A program made the position numbers and the translations under genes. From positions 16,374,187 to 16,438,186 of the forward strand of contig OZ020525.1 of assembly GCA_963971425.1 (NCBI GenBank): 64,000 nt of DNA, in the 5' to 3' direction. The notes beneath the pieces were generated by a model. It did no database searches. It was not told the DNA's origin and saw only the letters and a program-made list of their open reading frames with translations. This document shows positions 35,440 to 46,713 of this stretch, piece after piece. This DNA comes from Bryoerythrophyllum caledonicum (Eukaryota > Streptophyta > Bryopsida > Pottiales > Pottiaceae). The stretch's first letter is position 1. Each line of letters opens with the position of its first letter.

Positions 35440-37170
35440 TATCAAATGGGCATCACCTTCTTGACAATGGCCCTCACGTTCCTTGCGGATTCCCTCTTGT
35501 TGCGTTGGTCCATGGTTGGAGCAGTGGGCAACCGTCTGATTGTCTTGCCAAAGCGCTTGGTTGGATGGGCATCACTATCCGATGGACTTGGACTAACATT
35601 GTGCGTAACACCTTCTACAGGAGAAGTCTGGAAAAGTCTTCTAGGAGACATGTCAAAATTCTTCGAATGTAGCTGGAAACCTTCTTTCTCTAATGCGAGG
35701 ATCTCCGCCTAGGTGAGATTAGTACCCCATGCAACACGCCACATAGAAGGAGCAGTGGGCCAATCATGCACCCACCTGCATTTTGTCCCATGTATACATC
35801 TAATGATTTCGTCCGCGCAAAACCAGAAGTCAAAATATCCTAGGTCTTTGTGTACTTGCCGTACGAACAAAGCCCACTGATCTGGCCTTGAGAACTAAGC
35901 GCCTAGTCCTATCAAGCCACATCCGAAATAGAAGGTCGTTCTCTCAACATAACCTTCTTATTCGGTGCCCAACTCTATCACGCTCCATAGCGGAAAGAGT
36001 TGGGGAAAGTGCCCCATGTTGTAGCTTGTGCAAGACTGGACTGTCTTCCCACACATCCCTAAAAAACTTGGGCCATATCCGGTTCCACATTCGTTGCCTA
36101 ATCAGGCAACGTCGATGCGGAGCCAGGCATCAGCGTGAGGTAAGCCGTTGCATGCCACCTCGGGACTGACTCCCTGTCATAGTCCCCATGCCACCTCGCA
36201 CGAGTCAAATCCTCCGCCGAAGGACTTGGATTGCGAGATAGACCATCAACATCCAAGTTCGTGATGCCCGCCCGATGTACAACCTCAAAGTCATACTCTT
36301 GAAGCAACAAAGCCCACCTCGCAAGCTTGCTAATAAGCTTGTCAAACTCCATGAGCCACTTGAAAGGCTGATGGTTGGTCATCAACGTAAAACATTGTCC
36401 ATATAAATAGGGCCAATAATGGGCTATGGCCCAAACCGCGGCCAAAGCCTCCCCCTTATAGGATGAATAGTTGGACTCCGCATTGTTGTTGCTCCTACAA
36501 GCAAACGCCGCAACATTCCCGTCCTTCATCATTCTTCGGAGTCAACACTACCACCAATCCCATAGCACTCTAGACTGTGTGCAACTAAAAGTGTCGTGTA
36601 GCATCCGGACGTTGCAGTACGACCGCTGAACCAAGCTTCAGCTTCAAAGTAGCAAACGCTTGCTCCTGCCCCGGCCTCTAAGTCCATGGTTGATCATTTT
36701 CCGTGACAATAGTGAATGGCTTAGCAATCAAGCTAAAGTTCTTGACAAGCCGGCGATAGTAATTTGCCAAGCCAAAAAAAGCTCAAAGCCATGACACATA
36801 TGTTGGGGCAGGAATCTTCTGCAATGCATCCACCTTGGCATGTTGCACGCCAAGACCCCTTGGAACATCATATGTTTCAAATATGGCAGCCAGTCGTGGA
36901 AGAATTTGCACTTGTCATGGTACAACCGCAATCCCTACTGTCGTAACCTCTCAAACACCGCCTGAAGATGCCTCACATGTCATGTGGATTTCTACTAAAA
37001 ATGATAACATCATCAATGTAGCATCGAGCAAACGATACACCGATCAACACTCGGTGTATCATCTGTTAAAGCTCAGCGGGTGCATTCTTGAGGCCAAATG
37101 GGAGAAAATTTTAATCATAAAGTTTACCTAGATCCCATCTTGATCAACTCCCCAGAACGCAGTCTTTACC
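35440..37170 (-). mobile_element. Decayed Ty3/gypsy pol (reverse transcriptase, RNase H, integrase start)
   Basis: Read right to left. RT pieces near 37170-36990 contain SFARCYIDDVIIF with the catalytic Tyr-Ile-Asp-Asp. 36931-36728 has MRLYHDKCKFFHDWLPYLKHM, the RT C-terminal part. 36532-36098 is RNase H (EALAAVWAIAHYWPYLYGQ, TNHQPFKWLMEFDKL, ARWALLLQEYDFEVVHRAG, VDGLSRNPS). 36080-35880 carries a VWEDSPVLHKLQ and ERDRVGHRI segment typical of the gypsy pre-integrase region. Frameshifts occur between each piece. LTRs were not recognised. Confidence 0.8.
36098..36532 (-). pseudogene. Gypsy RNase H domain (longest open piece)
   Basis: The 144-residue frame covers most of the RNase H fold of gypsy pol. 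The conserved TDHxPL motif reads TNHQPF, so the catalytic Asp is Asn. The domain ends at DVDGLSRNPS, the usual junction to the integrase. It is a relic of the surrounding element and not a host gene. Confidence 0.8.
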
Positions 37171-37599
37171 CAGTCATCCACCATCAATGGTAACTGGTGA
37201 TAACCAGACTGGCTACATGTGCTACTGAAATGTCAACAACACCACATACATTCACTACAAGTCCAAAGACACAACAAAGCAACACGAGAAATTAGAACAC
37301 AAATTGTATCTCATAGTAAAATCACATGCCTCACTTATATGAATACTAATATCTTTCATAACAACCCAATATAAAACACCATCCCATCATGGCTACTTTC
37401 TTATACATGTGAAAGACAAAGATGTCATTGTAACACTAGATTTAAACGAGACCTCCTATGTGTTCGAGCGCATCATACAATCACCCCCTGCCAATAGCCT
37501 CCAATCCATACATCACCATACAATTCATAGAATTCACATAGTGCATCGACAGATTCTCACCAAACACAATTAAACAAAAGACAAACTAATATCAACCTC

Positions 37600-37830
37600 T
37601 TTTAAACAACATTAGAGCAATGGATTGGACAGTAGACCCCATAATAGTAATCACGGTCAGCGCCACACCTACTACCTGTATCCCATCCATGGAATCCATT
37701 GAAGACATATTCAAAATCCCAAATGCTTCCATTAGAGGCACCTTTAAAAGCATCAACATCATGGCTATCCAATATGCAATGTCCATTCTCGTCCATATAA
37801 GATTAGAAAACAACCAATCCCAATCCGAGC
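37600..37830 (+). pseudogene. LINE C-terminal fragment, second copy
   Basis: The frame at 37620-37844 reads WTVDPIIVITVSATPTTCIP, FKIPNASIRGTFKSINIMA and IQYAMSILVHIRLENNQ. It matches the minus-strand LINE C-terminal block at 30.96-31.19 kb. No RT domain accompanies it. Confidence 0.55.
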
Positions 37831-38808
37831 CACATTGCTCATAATTTGAATGAATTCTTTCCCCCGAAGCTCGCTTTGAGCTTCTTTTCTATAGTGTCTA
37901 TCCTCAAGAGGGGGAAGTAGTTCCATGCTACCAATCCTTCGTCCAATGGACATCACTTTAGTGGTGAAACAAACAGACACTTTATTCGCGTGGGTCCCCT
38001 TTCTAAGACCGGTGTTCTTCTTCTTTAGCAACATTTAATATCTTTCTTATTTGTCTAATAGACTATACGAGTTGTTCTTAAAAGTGCAACACATACTAAC
38101 TAATTATTCAATAAAACAATTTTTACATATGATGAACATTTTACCAAAAGAAATGTTGTTCACTTTATTTATGCACTTCATTAATATACTCGCTCTCCAT
38201 GAATGGCACAATCAGAGAGGATTTATGCAGTATACCTTATGTCGCTGAACACATCAATGGAAGAGCTAAAAAGGAATGCTTTTAACGATCCATCGAAACC
38301 AAATGAATTACACAATTGAAAAACTCATCTAGATGGTTTTGAATTGATTAAAAGAAATCTGCAACCAAAATTAGAGCTTCAAATTCTTCTAATTAATGCA
38401 TATTTGAAAAGAAAAAACTTGACAATCTCGTAGAACCTTTTTTTGCATGAGGCAATGTGTTCATTTGTGCAACTCTACAAAAATTGATAGAGAAATCAGA
38501 GGTGAGAGAATTAAAACTCTAATTTTAGCAAAGTTTTCTAAAAACCATTTGGTGATTCAATAATACTTTGAAACGTAATGTATTTTCTTGTATATTTTAG
38601 AATTTATTGAGATCCAGTTAGAGCACTTTTTCTTTTAAGGACCTTTATAGATACAGAAAAATAAAGAAATATGAACTCCAATGCATGAAGGACGCTACTA
38701 TAAATATAGTGTTTGTTCGTTCCTTACACTAAGATTACGCCAACAAGATACAATTTAGTGGATTAGAACTAGTTCTCATTTTCAACCAATAACGAGTTAC
38801 TTGTAACG

Positions 38809-39048
38809 AAAATCTAAGACAAACAAGTGTTTTAGCATATTTTAGAAATAATGTTAATGATGAGTAAAAGTGTTATGAACAATGTTCAAAAAAGGTTGTT
38901 TCCTCAAGTTGTGAGCTTGTATTGATAGGTTTGGGCATTTTGTCACATGTGGTTGGTCTAGGTTCAAATCCCTTTCGACTAGGTTTAAACAATAGTTTGG
39001 CACATAGTAGTTTAATATTGCTAAAACACTCGTTTGTCTTAGATTTTG
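38809..39048. repeat. Fold-back repeat with arms of about 34 bp
   Basis: AATCTAAGACAAACAAGTGTTTTAGC (38811-38836) is nearly the complement of GCTAAAACACTCGTTTGTCTTAGATT (39020-39045), one mismatch seen. The spacer is about 185 bases and non-coding. Confidence 0.7.
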
Positions 39049-39099
39049 GTTAACCTAAATTTTATTGTTGTAGCTACATCAAGAGAGCGATGCTATCTT

Positions 39100-39280
39100 G
39101 TGAGCGGTGAGTGGTGAATAAAAACAAAATAGGAGATAAATAACTATTTTGTACTTTTCTTCAAAAAGTATGAAAGTGTTACCTATTACTATACCATAAA
39201 ACCTAAAATATAAATCCTAAACCCTAAATCCTTAATTGTGAACCCTAAATTCCATTGCTCAATGCTCACCGCTCACCATT
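39100..39280. repeat. Short inverted-repeat region with telomere-like words
   Basis: TGAGCGGTGAGTGGTGAA at 39101 and CTCACCGCTCACCAT near 39266 are partial complements. Between them (39196-39250) lie CCTAAACCCTAAATCC and AACCCTAAA, which resemble the plant telomere word CCCTAAA but are degenerate. The same GGTGAGTGGTGA word occurs at 34387. Confidence 0.4.
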
Positions 39281-40913
39281 TACAGCTTACAAAATCGCAA
39301 TCCTCTTGCTATGATTATCATACTGGAATCTACTTTCTATTCGCACATTGCTTTTTCTTTTTCTTTTTTACTTTCTTTCACTCTCTCAGGTACTACATAA
39401 TAAAATGCAACTTGTTGAAATGCAATGACAGTGAAAAAAGAACTTACACCACTTTTGTAAAATTTTGAAGCTGATAGTATTTAAACAATTTTGACAATAT
39501 CTATATAGTTTGGAGGAAGCAAAAAATTTCCATAGCATAGGGGGGAAAGATAACATCTAAGTTTATATGAAAAAACCTAGATGAAATTATGACTTGCAAA
39601 CGTGGCATCAATATTGGAATAGATTGTATTATGCTTTGTAATTAATAACATAGGATTGTGCATTGAACCTACTCATGTTCAAAATAATATTGTAGTAGCT
39701 TAGATACAATTATTGTTAAGAATTTGTGTCGTAGTACGCGTTGGCAAGTATTCACATCTTAACACAAAAGATACCCTAAGGTATTTGTTCCCACAAAGAA
39801 TCCTTGAGAACTACAAGAATAACAATATGTCTATCTCTATAGAATACTAATCATACTACAATAGATAAATGAAAAGAGGGAATAGAAAGGTTAGACCACG
39901 AGGTCCAGACTTAACTAAATCCAACCGCCCTACTCACAGTACAAGGAGCTTTTCTCCGTAATCCGACTCCCCCGAATAGGATCCTACCCGGCTCGGAGGA
40001 AGAGCGTATAGATCCGAGCGAGCGGACTTACCCTTGTTATAGCAATTCCACGAGTAAGTACCAGTTGTAGTTAATCTAGTCCTATTGAGATAGCTTTACA
40101 CCTATGTACAATATAGACATTCGGAGTACATTAGTAACCGGAGAGGGTATATCACCACAAACGATGGCTCGTGGACTCAAAGAGATTTTAGTGTTTGCAT
40201 GGGTGATGATGATCCTTCCTCACATTCTCTCCTCCTACTACTACTCACTCACTTGGATGGTTATGGTTTCATCACAATTCCCCGTAAGGGAGATAAGGAC
40301 TTAGGCCCTTAGGACTAGCGTAGCTCTCGTGGTACGTAAGTGGCCTACCTACCTATCATCTGAGCTGAAAAATCCCTCCGTTACCTTGGATGGTTAAAGG
40401 AGTATATGCTCAATTCAACTATTTCTGGACTATGAGGTGAATTCAGGACTAAGGATTAAAAGAAAGATCCAGAGATGTGCCTCATAAAAGATAGTGAAGC
40501 ATAAAAGTCAAGGATTTTAGAGTACTTTTCAAACATTAAATGCATCACTAATGACACTTATGAAGGAAGAAATGGCTAGAGCAACCAAATTTGAATTTAG
40601 ACAATACGTGAGTCCGCAACATGCAGCCGGATATCTCCAGGTGAATATCAAAGTGGACTTCAGAAGAAGAGCTGAGTCTTGAAAACAGAAATTGATGGAC
40701 ATATTGTACATCACAAATGTGTGGTTGGGAAAAATGGGACAGAGATGCCGACAGAAATTACTCGCAATTGATAGAACATGCAACCGGATATCTCCGAAAG
40801 AAATCAGAGTAAGAGTTCAGTACTAAACTGTTTCATTATAAAAAAGTGTCATACAATAAATAAAGGGTGACCGTTGCTAAGAGGCGGGTGTAATCTATGG
40901 AGAATTGATTCAA
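39281..40913. other. Intergenic stretch, no gene seen
   Basis: No domain was recognised. It contains a CTTTTTC/TTTTTC tract near 39350. From about 40.6 kb the first degenerate copies of the CCGGAGATCTCCGG palindrome appear (40625 and 40784). Confidence 0.4.
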
Positions 40914-43900
40914 CTATTCTAATTTAAGTGCTTTACAGATGCCCTCTACCCGTCCTGCATGGTGTCTCCCAAATGATAGATAATGGACTATAGCCTTTCT
41001 AGGATTCTTGAATGGATCTAGATCTGCAACAATAATACATTTAGGCCACAAATAATGCCTTGTTCTAGGATTAAATGAGGCCTTCCTAAAGACGTGGAGA
41101 AACCTAACATAGCTAGGCCTTCGAGTCTGTTTGCTGGCATAACAAAAAACAATATCTGATAAGATGTGTGGGGGCAATAACACTTGGGTCGCCTCCATGA
41201 GCCTATCAGGACACATAGGAGACCAGATTCCGACATTGAAATATTGCAGTAGTATTCGAATATCATCTGCCCTGTCATCAAAGGAAGGCAGCTGCGCAGA
41301 GCGGGACTTGGCCGAGTCAAAGACCTCGTCCGAGTAGAGAGGACCACGGAGAGATATGATTATGACCTGCGAATAAGATGGCACGACCATAGAATTAGAA
41401 ATTGAACATTGAAATGAAGAGAAAATATGGTAGGATGAAATGAAGTGACAGGAATTTGACCGGAGATCTCCGGGTGTTCCTCCCAGACCGACGTTCCGTA
41501 GTCTAAATGGTCAGGAGAATACTCAATAGTGTTCAAAGATACTAAAGGGTGAAGTTTGGGGGCGAGACACTAATAATAACAAATTAAAAGAAGGACCTCA
41601 ACAAATAACGTTATTGACAACAACATTTATCTTCAAAATTGAAAGGACAAAATTCAATAGACATTCTTGAATTAACATTTACAAAGCATAGAGTTTATAA
41701 TATCCAGTATATTTCATTGTTCTAAGGCGCCGAAATTATGCATACCTCGATGGCGCGGGACACAGAGGAATTTTTGTCTACTGGATCATTGGCAAACTTC
41801 AATGGATTCCGTCTAACATAGTCGGGAACATCCTCATTTGACGCTAGCAGTCCGGTGAGCCATGGGAAAAACATGGTGGTCAAAAGGGTTTCATTCAAAA
41901 ACCCAGTCCATGATGGCGGATGAACTGCACTAAAGGGATCGTTAAGGACGTTCTTGAGTGGGGTATCGTCCACAAGAAAGACATCCTTGGAAGACCTGGG
42001 CCACGCCTTGGCGTTACAAACTGTCAAGTCCTTAAAGAAAATTGGCTTCTTTGAATGGGATGGGAGCATATATGATGTTTTTGTGCAATCGGCCTGCGTC
42101 AGGACTCTGACGCCTTCCGGAATGGCAGCACCTTTCTTGCGCAACTCCTTGATAATATCCACAATATTTTTTTCTGGTGCGAGACCGAATACCAGTAATG
42201 AAGTGGTAAGTATACGGTTTGCGTAGAGTGAACTGTCTTGAGAACAATCAAGAAGGTTTGATGGACAAGTAACTGTTCATCTTATCTTTTTGGGCCCTTG
42301 TCCAAACTGGAGGCGGAGGAGGAGAAACTTTCGCCACAAGATTCTTCGCGATTGCCTTCTTCTCTTTTTGAGGTAGCTGCCCGTGGCTCCGCGGAGGGCT
42401 CCGCGGAGGGCTCATAGCATACAATTCACGCAATGTTTGTTGCGCCGATGCCTCATCCATCGTGTGATCGGTGTCACGCATCGTCAGGTCCTCGGCACTC
42501 TTGAACACAGCCTCCACTTCAGGACGCGTCGTTACATGATCGTCCAGCGGGATATCTCCGGCTGCTCTGTGGGTGTCGTCAAACAATAGGGGATTGGACA
42601 TTGTCTTGTCATCATGCAGATCTAGCGGAGAAGAACGTTGCCCACCGGAATGCAAACTAATTTCCTTTTGAGAAGTATGTAGTTTAGCGTCCGGAGTAGA
42701 GTCGCTTGTCGAATTAGGCAAGGCACGCCTGATAGGATGAGGTGGTTCATCATCTTTTACCTCCATGGGATCGTTTCAGGTGCTTGCACCAATGATCCGC
42801 ACGGCTGTGGCCAAGGACTCGAGTCTAAGGTTGGGAACCGCTGTTGAATTTGGTGCATATCGCACATCAACATCAAGCATCGTATCATCAGTCATCTGCG
42901 TCACATTGACGAAGTCAGTGTCGAAAAAATTAAGATGCAATACAGAAGGAAACGACATCATGCACCCGGAGATCTCTAGTTCAAAGTGGTCCTTGTCTAC
43001 CGGGAAAACTAAATTTGAACATAGCAATGATTAAGAAGAGTCCTGAAGTATTGAGGGCATTCGATCCGTATGAACAGCCGGAGATCTTTGGCTCATGTAG
43101 TTTCCATAGGCGTTATACCTCGCCGCTGTAGTTCATCCTCGACCTTGACCGTGTTTGAATCCCAGCGTCTGGGGTCGACTGAGTGATGTCAGTCTTCTCT
43201 GCTTCTTCCTCAACGGCGTCGGTACCGTCGGCTAAGATATTCAAGTGATACTTAAATATTTGTTGTGCGTAGGATTCGGCCTTGACTTTGGCATCTTCAC
43301 TGTTCACAATCTCGAGGACCCGCACGTCGTGAGTCTACAAAGAAGAAACTTAAGTAAGGCATCATCCAAAACATATAATTGTATTTGGACCAAATTTTTT
43401 TGACGATGGATTGCTTGGAAAGGATGTCCTCCTTACCAAGCCGAGCTATGTTAAATGTGGTCCTCTATGAACATTGACGACCACCATATCCTCTCTGATG
43501 AACCCCGTGAACAACAAATCGAGGACCGAGGTCCTCAGCTCTAGGACACGGGTTTGCTTCCAGCGCTGGATGGTTTCTTTATGTTGAGCGGTTGAAAAGA
43601 AGGCCGGCATTTTGTCGGAGTGGCCTTTGAAGAGCTTCTTGAATGACTGGGCAGGCGTCTCGCTCGAATCGTATTCATACATGAATACACAGTATACTGT
43701 CTCCTCGACCCCGATAATTGGGATCGGAAACCCATCACCTGGGTGGGGGAAGTAGTAGACCACATGTGTTGCCCACAATTTCACCTTGCCCCTAGACTCC
43801 CTCTGCCGAAGAATGATGTACCTCTTCAATTCAACGAATCCCGCGACGTCAGTGATAAGAATCGACGGTGATCTGACCCTCGTCCGCCCGTCCTCCGTGT

Positions 43901-46290
43901 CCACTTCGAGATGGTCGAAAATGGTTTTAAAGTCAAACCCATCTAGGATCTAAGCACGGCATCTGTCGTCTTTCACGCGATAGAGGAAAAATAAGTAAAA
44001 GTGAGGGACAATGACGTTACGCCACTACTGAATGTCCGGCATGATAAGTACGTGGGCGATCTCGCCCCCTTTGTCTGGCATAACCCTGCAGGTGTATTTA
44101 GAGTCGAATAGCGACGTGTCATCGGTGGGTGTGGCCTCCGCAGCTTCTTTTATAATGTGTTGACTCCAATTAGACATAAGGACGTCTAGAGTGGGTCGGT
44201 CTCTTTGTTAATCGCCTTCAGCCGACCCTCAAGCCAAGCTTTATCCTTAGCAGAGTGATTCCCGGCGTCCACCCAGGACTCGAGCTGGACCCGTCCAATA
44301 TTCCTCTCTTCTGCAAATGCGTCCCACTGCTCCTTCGTATATGGAACGAAGTCATCAGACTTCGAGAGAAGGGGGTGCGACTTGTATTTTAACATCAGTT
44401 CATTCTTCATTGTCCGGACTCTCTTCTCCCTATTCGCCGCATTTTCGAGAGTCTCGGCCTGCCTTTCCTAGTACCTTGGTTTGCCGCTTTGGAGGACTTC
44501 ACACAGACCTTCTTCGTGAGCACTAAGTCCGCGAGGTAGTCTAGGTCTTCAGCGCGCATTTTGTAAAGTGGCTTGCAGTCGTTCTGCACCAGAGGTTTCC
44601 ACTTCAGCTTAGCTGGGTCGCCGGTCTTCCCGTTCGAGTCTGCTACGAGTCTAGCGACGAACATCTTATCGATTCGGATCCACTTTTGGACCACCGCGTC
44701 ATCCATCTCGAATAGAAGAGGGACCTTCGCGCCTTTGGGGTCCGTTTTACCGAGGTGTGTGAAAATCGTTGGCACCACTTGCCGTTGGAACGTCTGCAAT
44801 TAGAAATATTTCAGGGTGTGAGCATCCGGAGATCTCCGGTTGATTGGTTTGGTTACTGTGAAGAAAGAGCGCATCGATGGAATTTAAATCTATAAAGGTT
44901 GAGAATGTAAGCTTACCGAGAATGCCTCAGATTGTGGACGACCATACAGTTGGGGGGCAGGTTTTCCGAACTCAAACCACTTCACTCTGCACGTTTGCAG
45001 CTGCTCTGTGAAACTCTACTCCTTCCGCAGACCCGTCAGATCTTGGTTGAGAGCGCGCGAGAGTTGTAGCAGGGTCATGTCTTTGGGGTCCGGTTTTGTC
45101 CAAACCGGGATGATAGAAAAGTGGGAGATCTCTTCGAGCGTCCACGTTGATGGCAATTCGTGTGACAAAATCTTGTGCGCCTCCACAGTATGTTGACCAC
45201 CAATAATGAAAAATTGTGTCGAGTCCCTAAGGCAGTCCTCCTTCGTTGGCTTGGTCACGAAGAACTCCACCTTACCTACTGCAGGTTTATTCTTCAATGG
45301 CAGGACTCAAATGTGAATCTCAGGTGCCGTTGCCTTTAAGGACGCGCGAACTACGTTGATGATTCCTTTAAGCCGTTCTTTCTGGATGCCCCTATATACT
45401 AATCCTCTAGGGGGGGCCCTGTGTAGGTTATTGAAATGAACGAGCTTCACAACATCCTTCTTCGTGACAGGGTCTTCTACTATCAACGGCTTATTCTTGT
45501 GAATGTAAACATTTTTGAACGCGTCGTCGAAAACCTTGCCAATAGCTTCCACTTCAATCCGCTTTATTTTGGTGAGGTCAGCCTGTGTGAAGTTGAGGCA
45601 CTGTTCGATCGTGAGGCCACGCTCATCGACCTTCGCTTTCTTCCCCTTCTCCGCCCGCGATGAGGAACCTAGGGTCGAAGTCTGTAAGGTGGTCTTGCGT
45701 TTTCTTCCCGGGGTCGATGCTGGTGTCAGAGACAGTATGGAAGTTGGGCCCGGAACGGACGTTCGGGACTTTTCTTGTGCTTCTGCCATCCACTTCCACT
45801 GCTCATTAATGTACTCCGGCATCCAAGTATCACCCGTAGGAGGGGGAAATAAAAAGTTCTCATTCTAGCAGGTCTCCACTATCGCTTCTGAAATCTTAGA
45901 TGAGTTGAGGATCAAGCCGTATATGAGAGGCTCGGTGGATGAGTCCACGTTCTCTTGGACGACAAGGAGACAAACCTCGTCATCAAAACCCTGCATCTCC
46001 AGAACCTAGAGACCAATGTCGGGGTGTCCTCGTTTATTCATCCGAAGCTGGGGGACGAATTCCCAGGCTCCTTCACGGGTTTTAATGAGCTTGATGCCCC
46101 ACTCGGTCATGGTCCAACGGCATCTGTATACGTAGCTGACATTGTGTATCCCTCTATAGACGAACTCAAGGAGCCAAAACTCTACAAACGCCCCAAGTTT
46201 CCCGGGACGACATTCAGTCGGAAGTGTGGATGTCCATGAATCCCTGCAAGATGATTTCAAAACAACACACCGGCAGTTAGAAATCACTGC
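40914..46290 (-). pseudogene. Large decayed multi-exon gene of unknown function with a ParB-like motif
   Basis: Minus-strand coding blocks separated by GT-AG introns run from about 46287 down to 40914. The first block, 46287 to about 44919, stays in one frame but is closed by TAG at 46006 and 45865, TGA at 45307 and TAG at 45016. It ends at a GTAAGC donor. The next exon starts at TFQRQVVPTIF (44792). Further blocks lie at about 44150-43437 (TAG at 44025, 43950 and 43446, ending at a GTAAGG donor), 43335-43125, 42766-42248, about 42240-41738 (APEKNIVDIIKELRKKG) and about 41370-40914 (end). FFIIGGQHTVEAHKIL near 45190-45220 resembles the GxHR-type core of ParB/sulfiredoxin-like domains. The downstream blocks (FPHPGDGFPIPIIGVEE, PSWTGFLNETLLTTMFFPW) are unfamiliar; a link to DNA modification enzymes is only a guess. 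Whether it is a host gene or a transposon gene is open. Confidence 0.6.
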
Positions 46291-46567
46291 AATTATCCGG
46301 TCATCTATGGACAGTCCGTAATCCTAAACCAGCTATATTCCCAGAGATGGAATCCATGGAACGAGCTTCTACTTCTATGTCACAGTGCCAGCAGGAGGAG
46401 GTCATCGCACTCTTTTTGAATCTTCAGAAACTCGTTCAGCGAATGATCTCTAATCGCTTGAAGTATCTTGCATGCGCTACAGCCGGAGATCTCCGGTTCG
46501 GCACCCAAGTTCTGAAGTCCTCGTGGGGCGGTATTGAAACTTACTTGAAACGTTTAGAGATCTTCGG

Positions 46568-46713
46568 CTCTGTGTCGGAAGTAGAACAAGGAAGGTCCAT
46601 TTCGTTTGAGCCCATCGCAAAAGTATCCGGAGATCTCCGGCTCTGTGTCGGAAGTAGAACAAGGAAGGTCCATTTCGTTTGAGCCCATCGCAAAAGTATC
46701 CGGAGATCTCCGA
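46568..46713. repeat. Perfect tandem duplication, period 73 bp
   Basis: The unit beginning CTCTGTGTCGGAAGTAGAAC and ending in a CCGGAGATCTCCG palindrome occurs twice in direct succession (46568-46640 and 46641-46713) with no difference that I can see outside the last bases. It must be recent compared with the neighbouring decay. Confidence 0.85.

Noticed and set aside
39196..39250. Interstitial telomere array
   Set aside because: Only a few degenerate CCCTAAA-like words are present; that is too few for an array.
40914..46290. Interpretation as an intact gene using a reassigned TAG codon
   Set aside because: All neighbouring genes use standard stops (TAG ends the bromodomain and AGP genes), one stop is TGA, and frameshifts also occur, so decay is the simpler reading.
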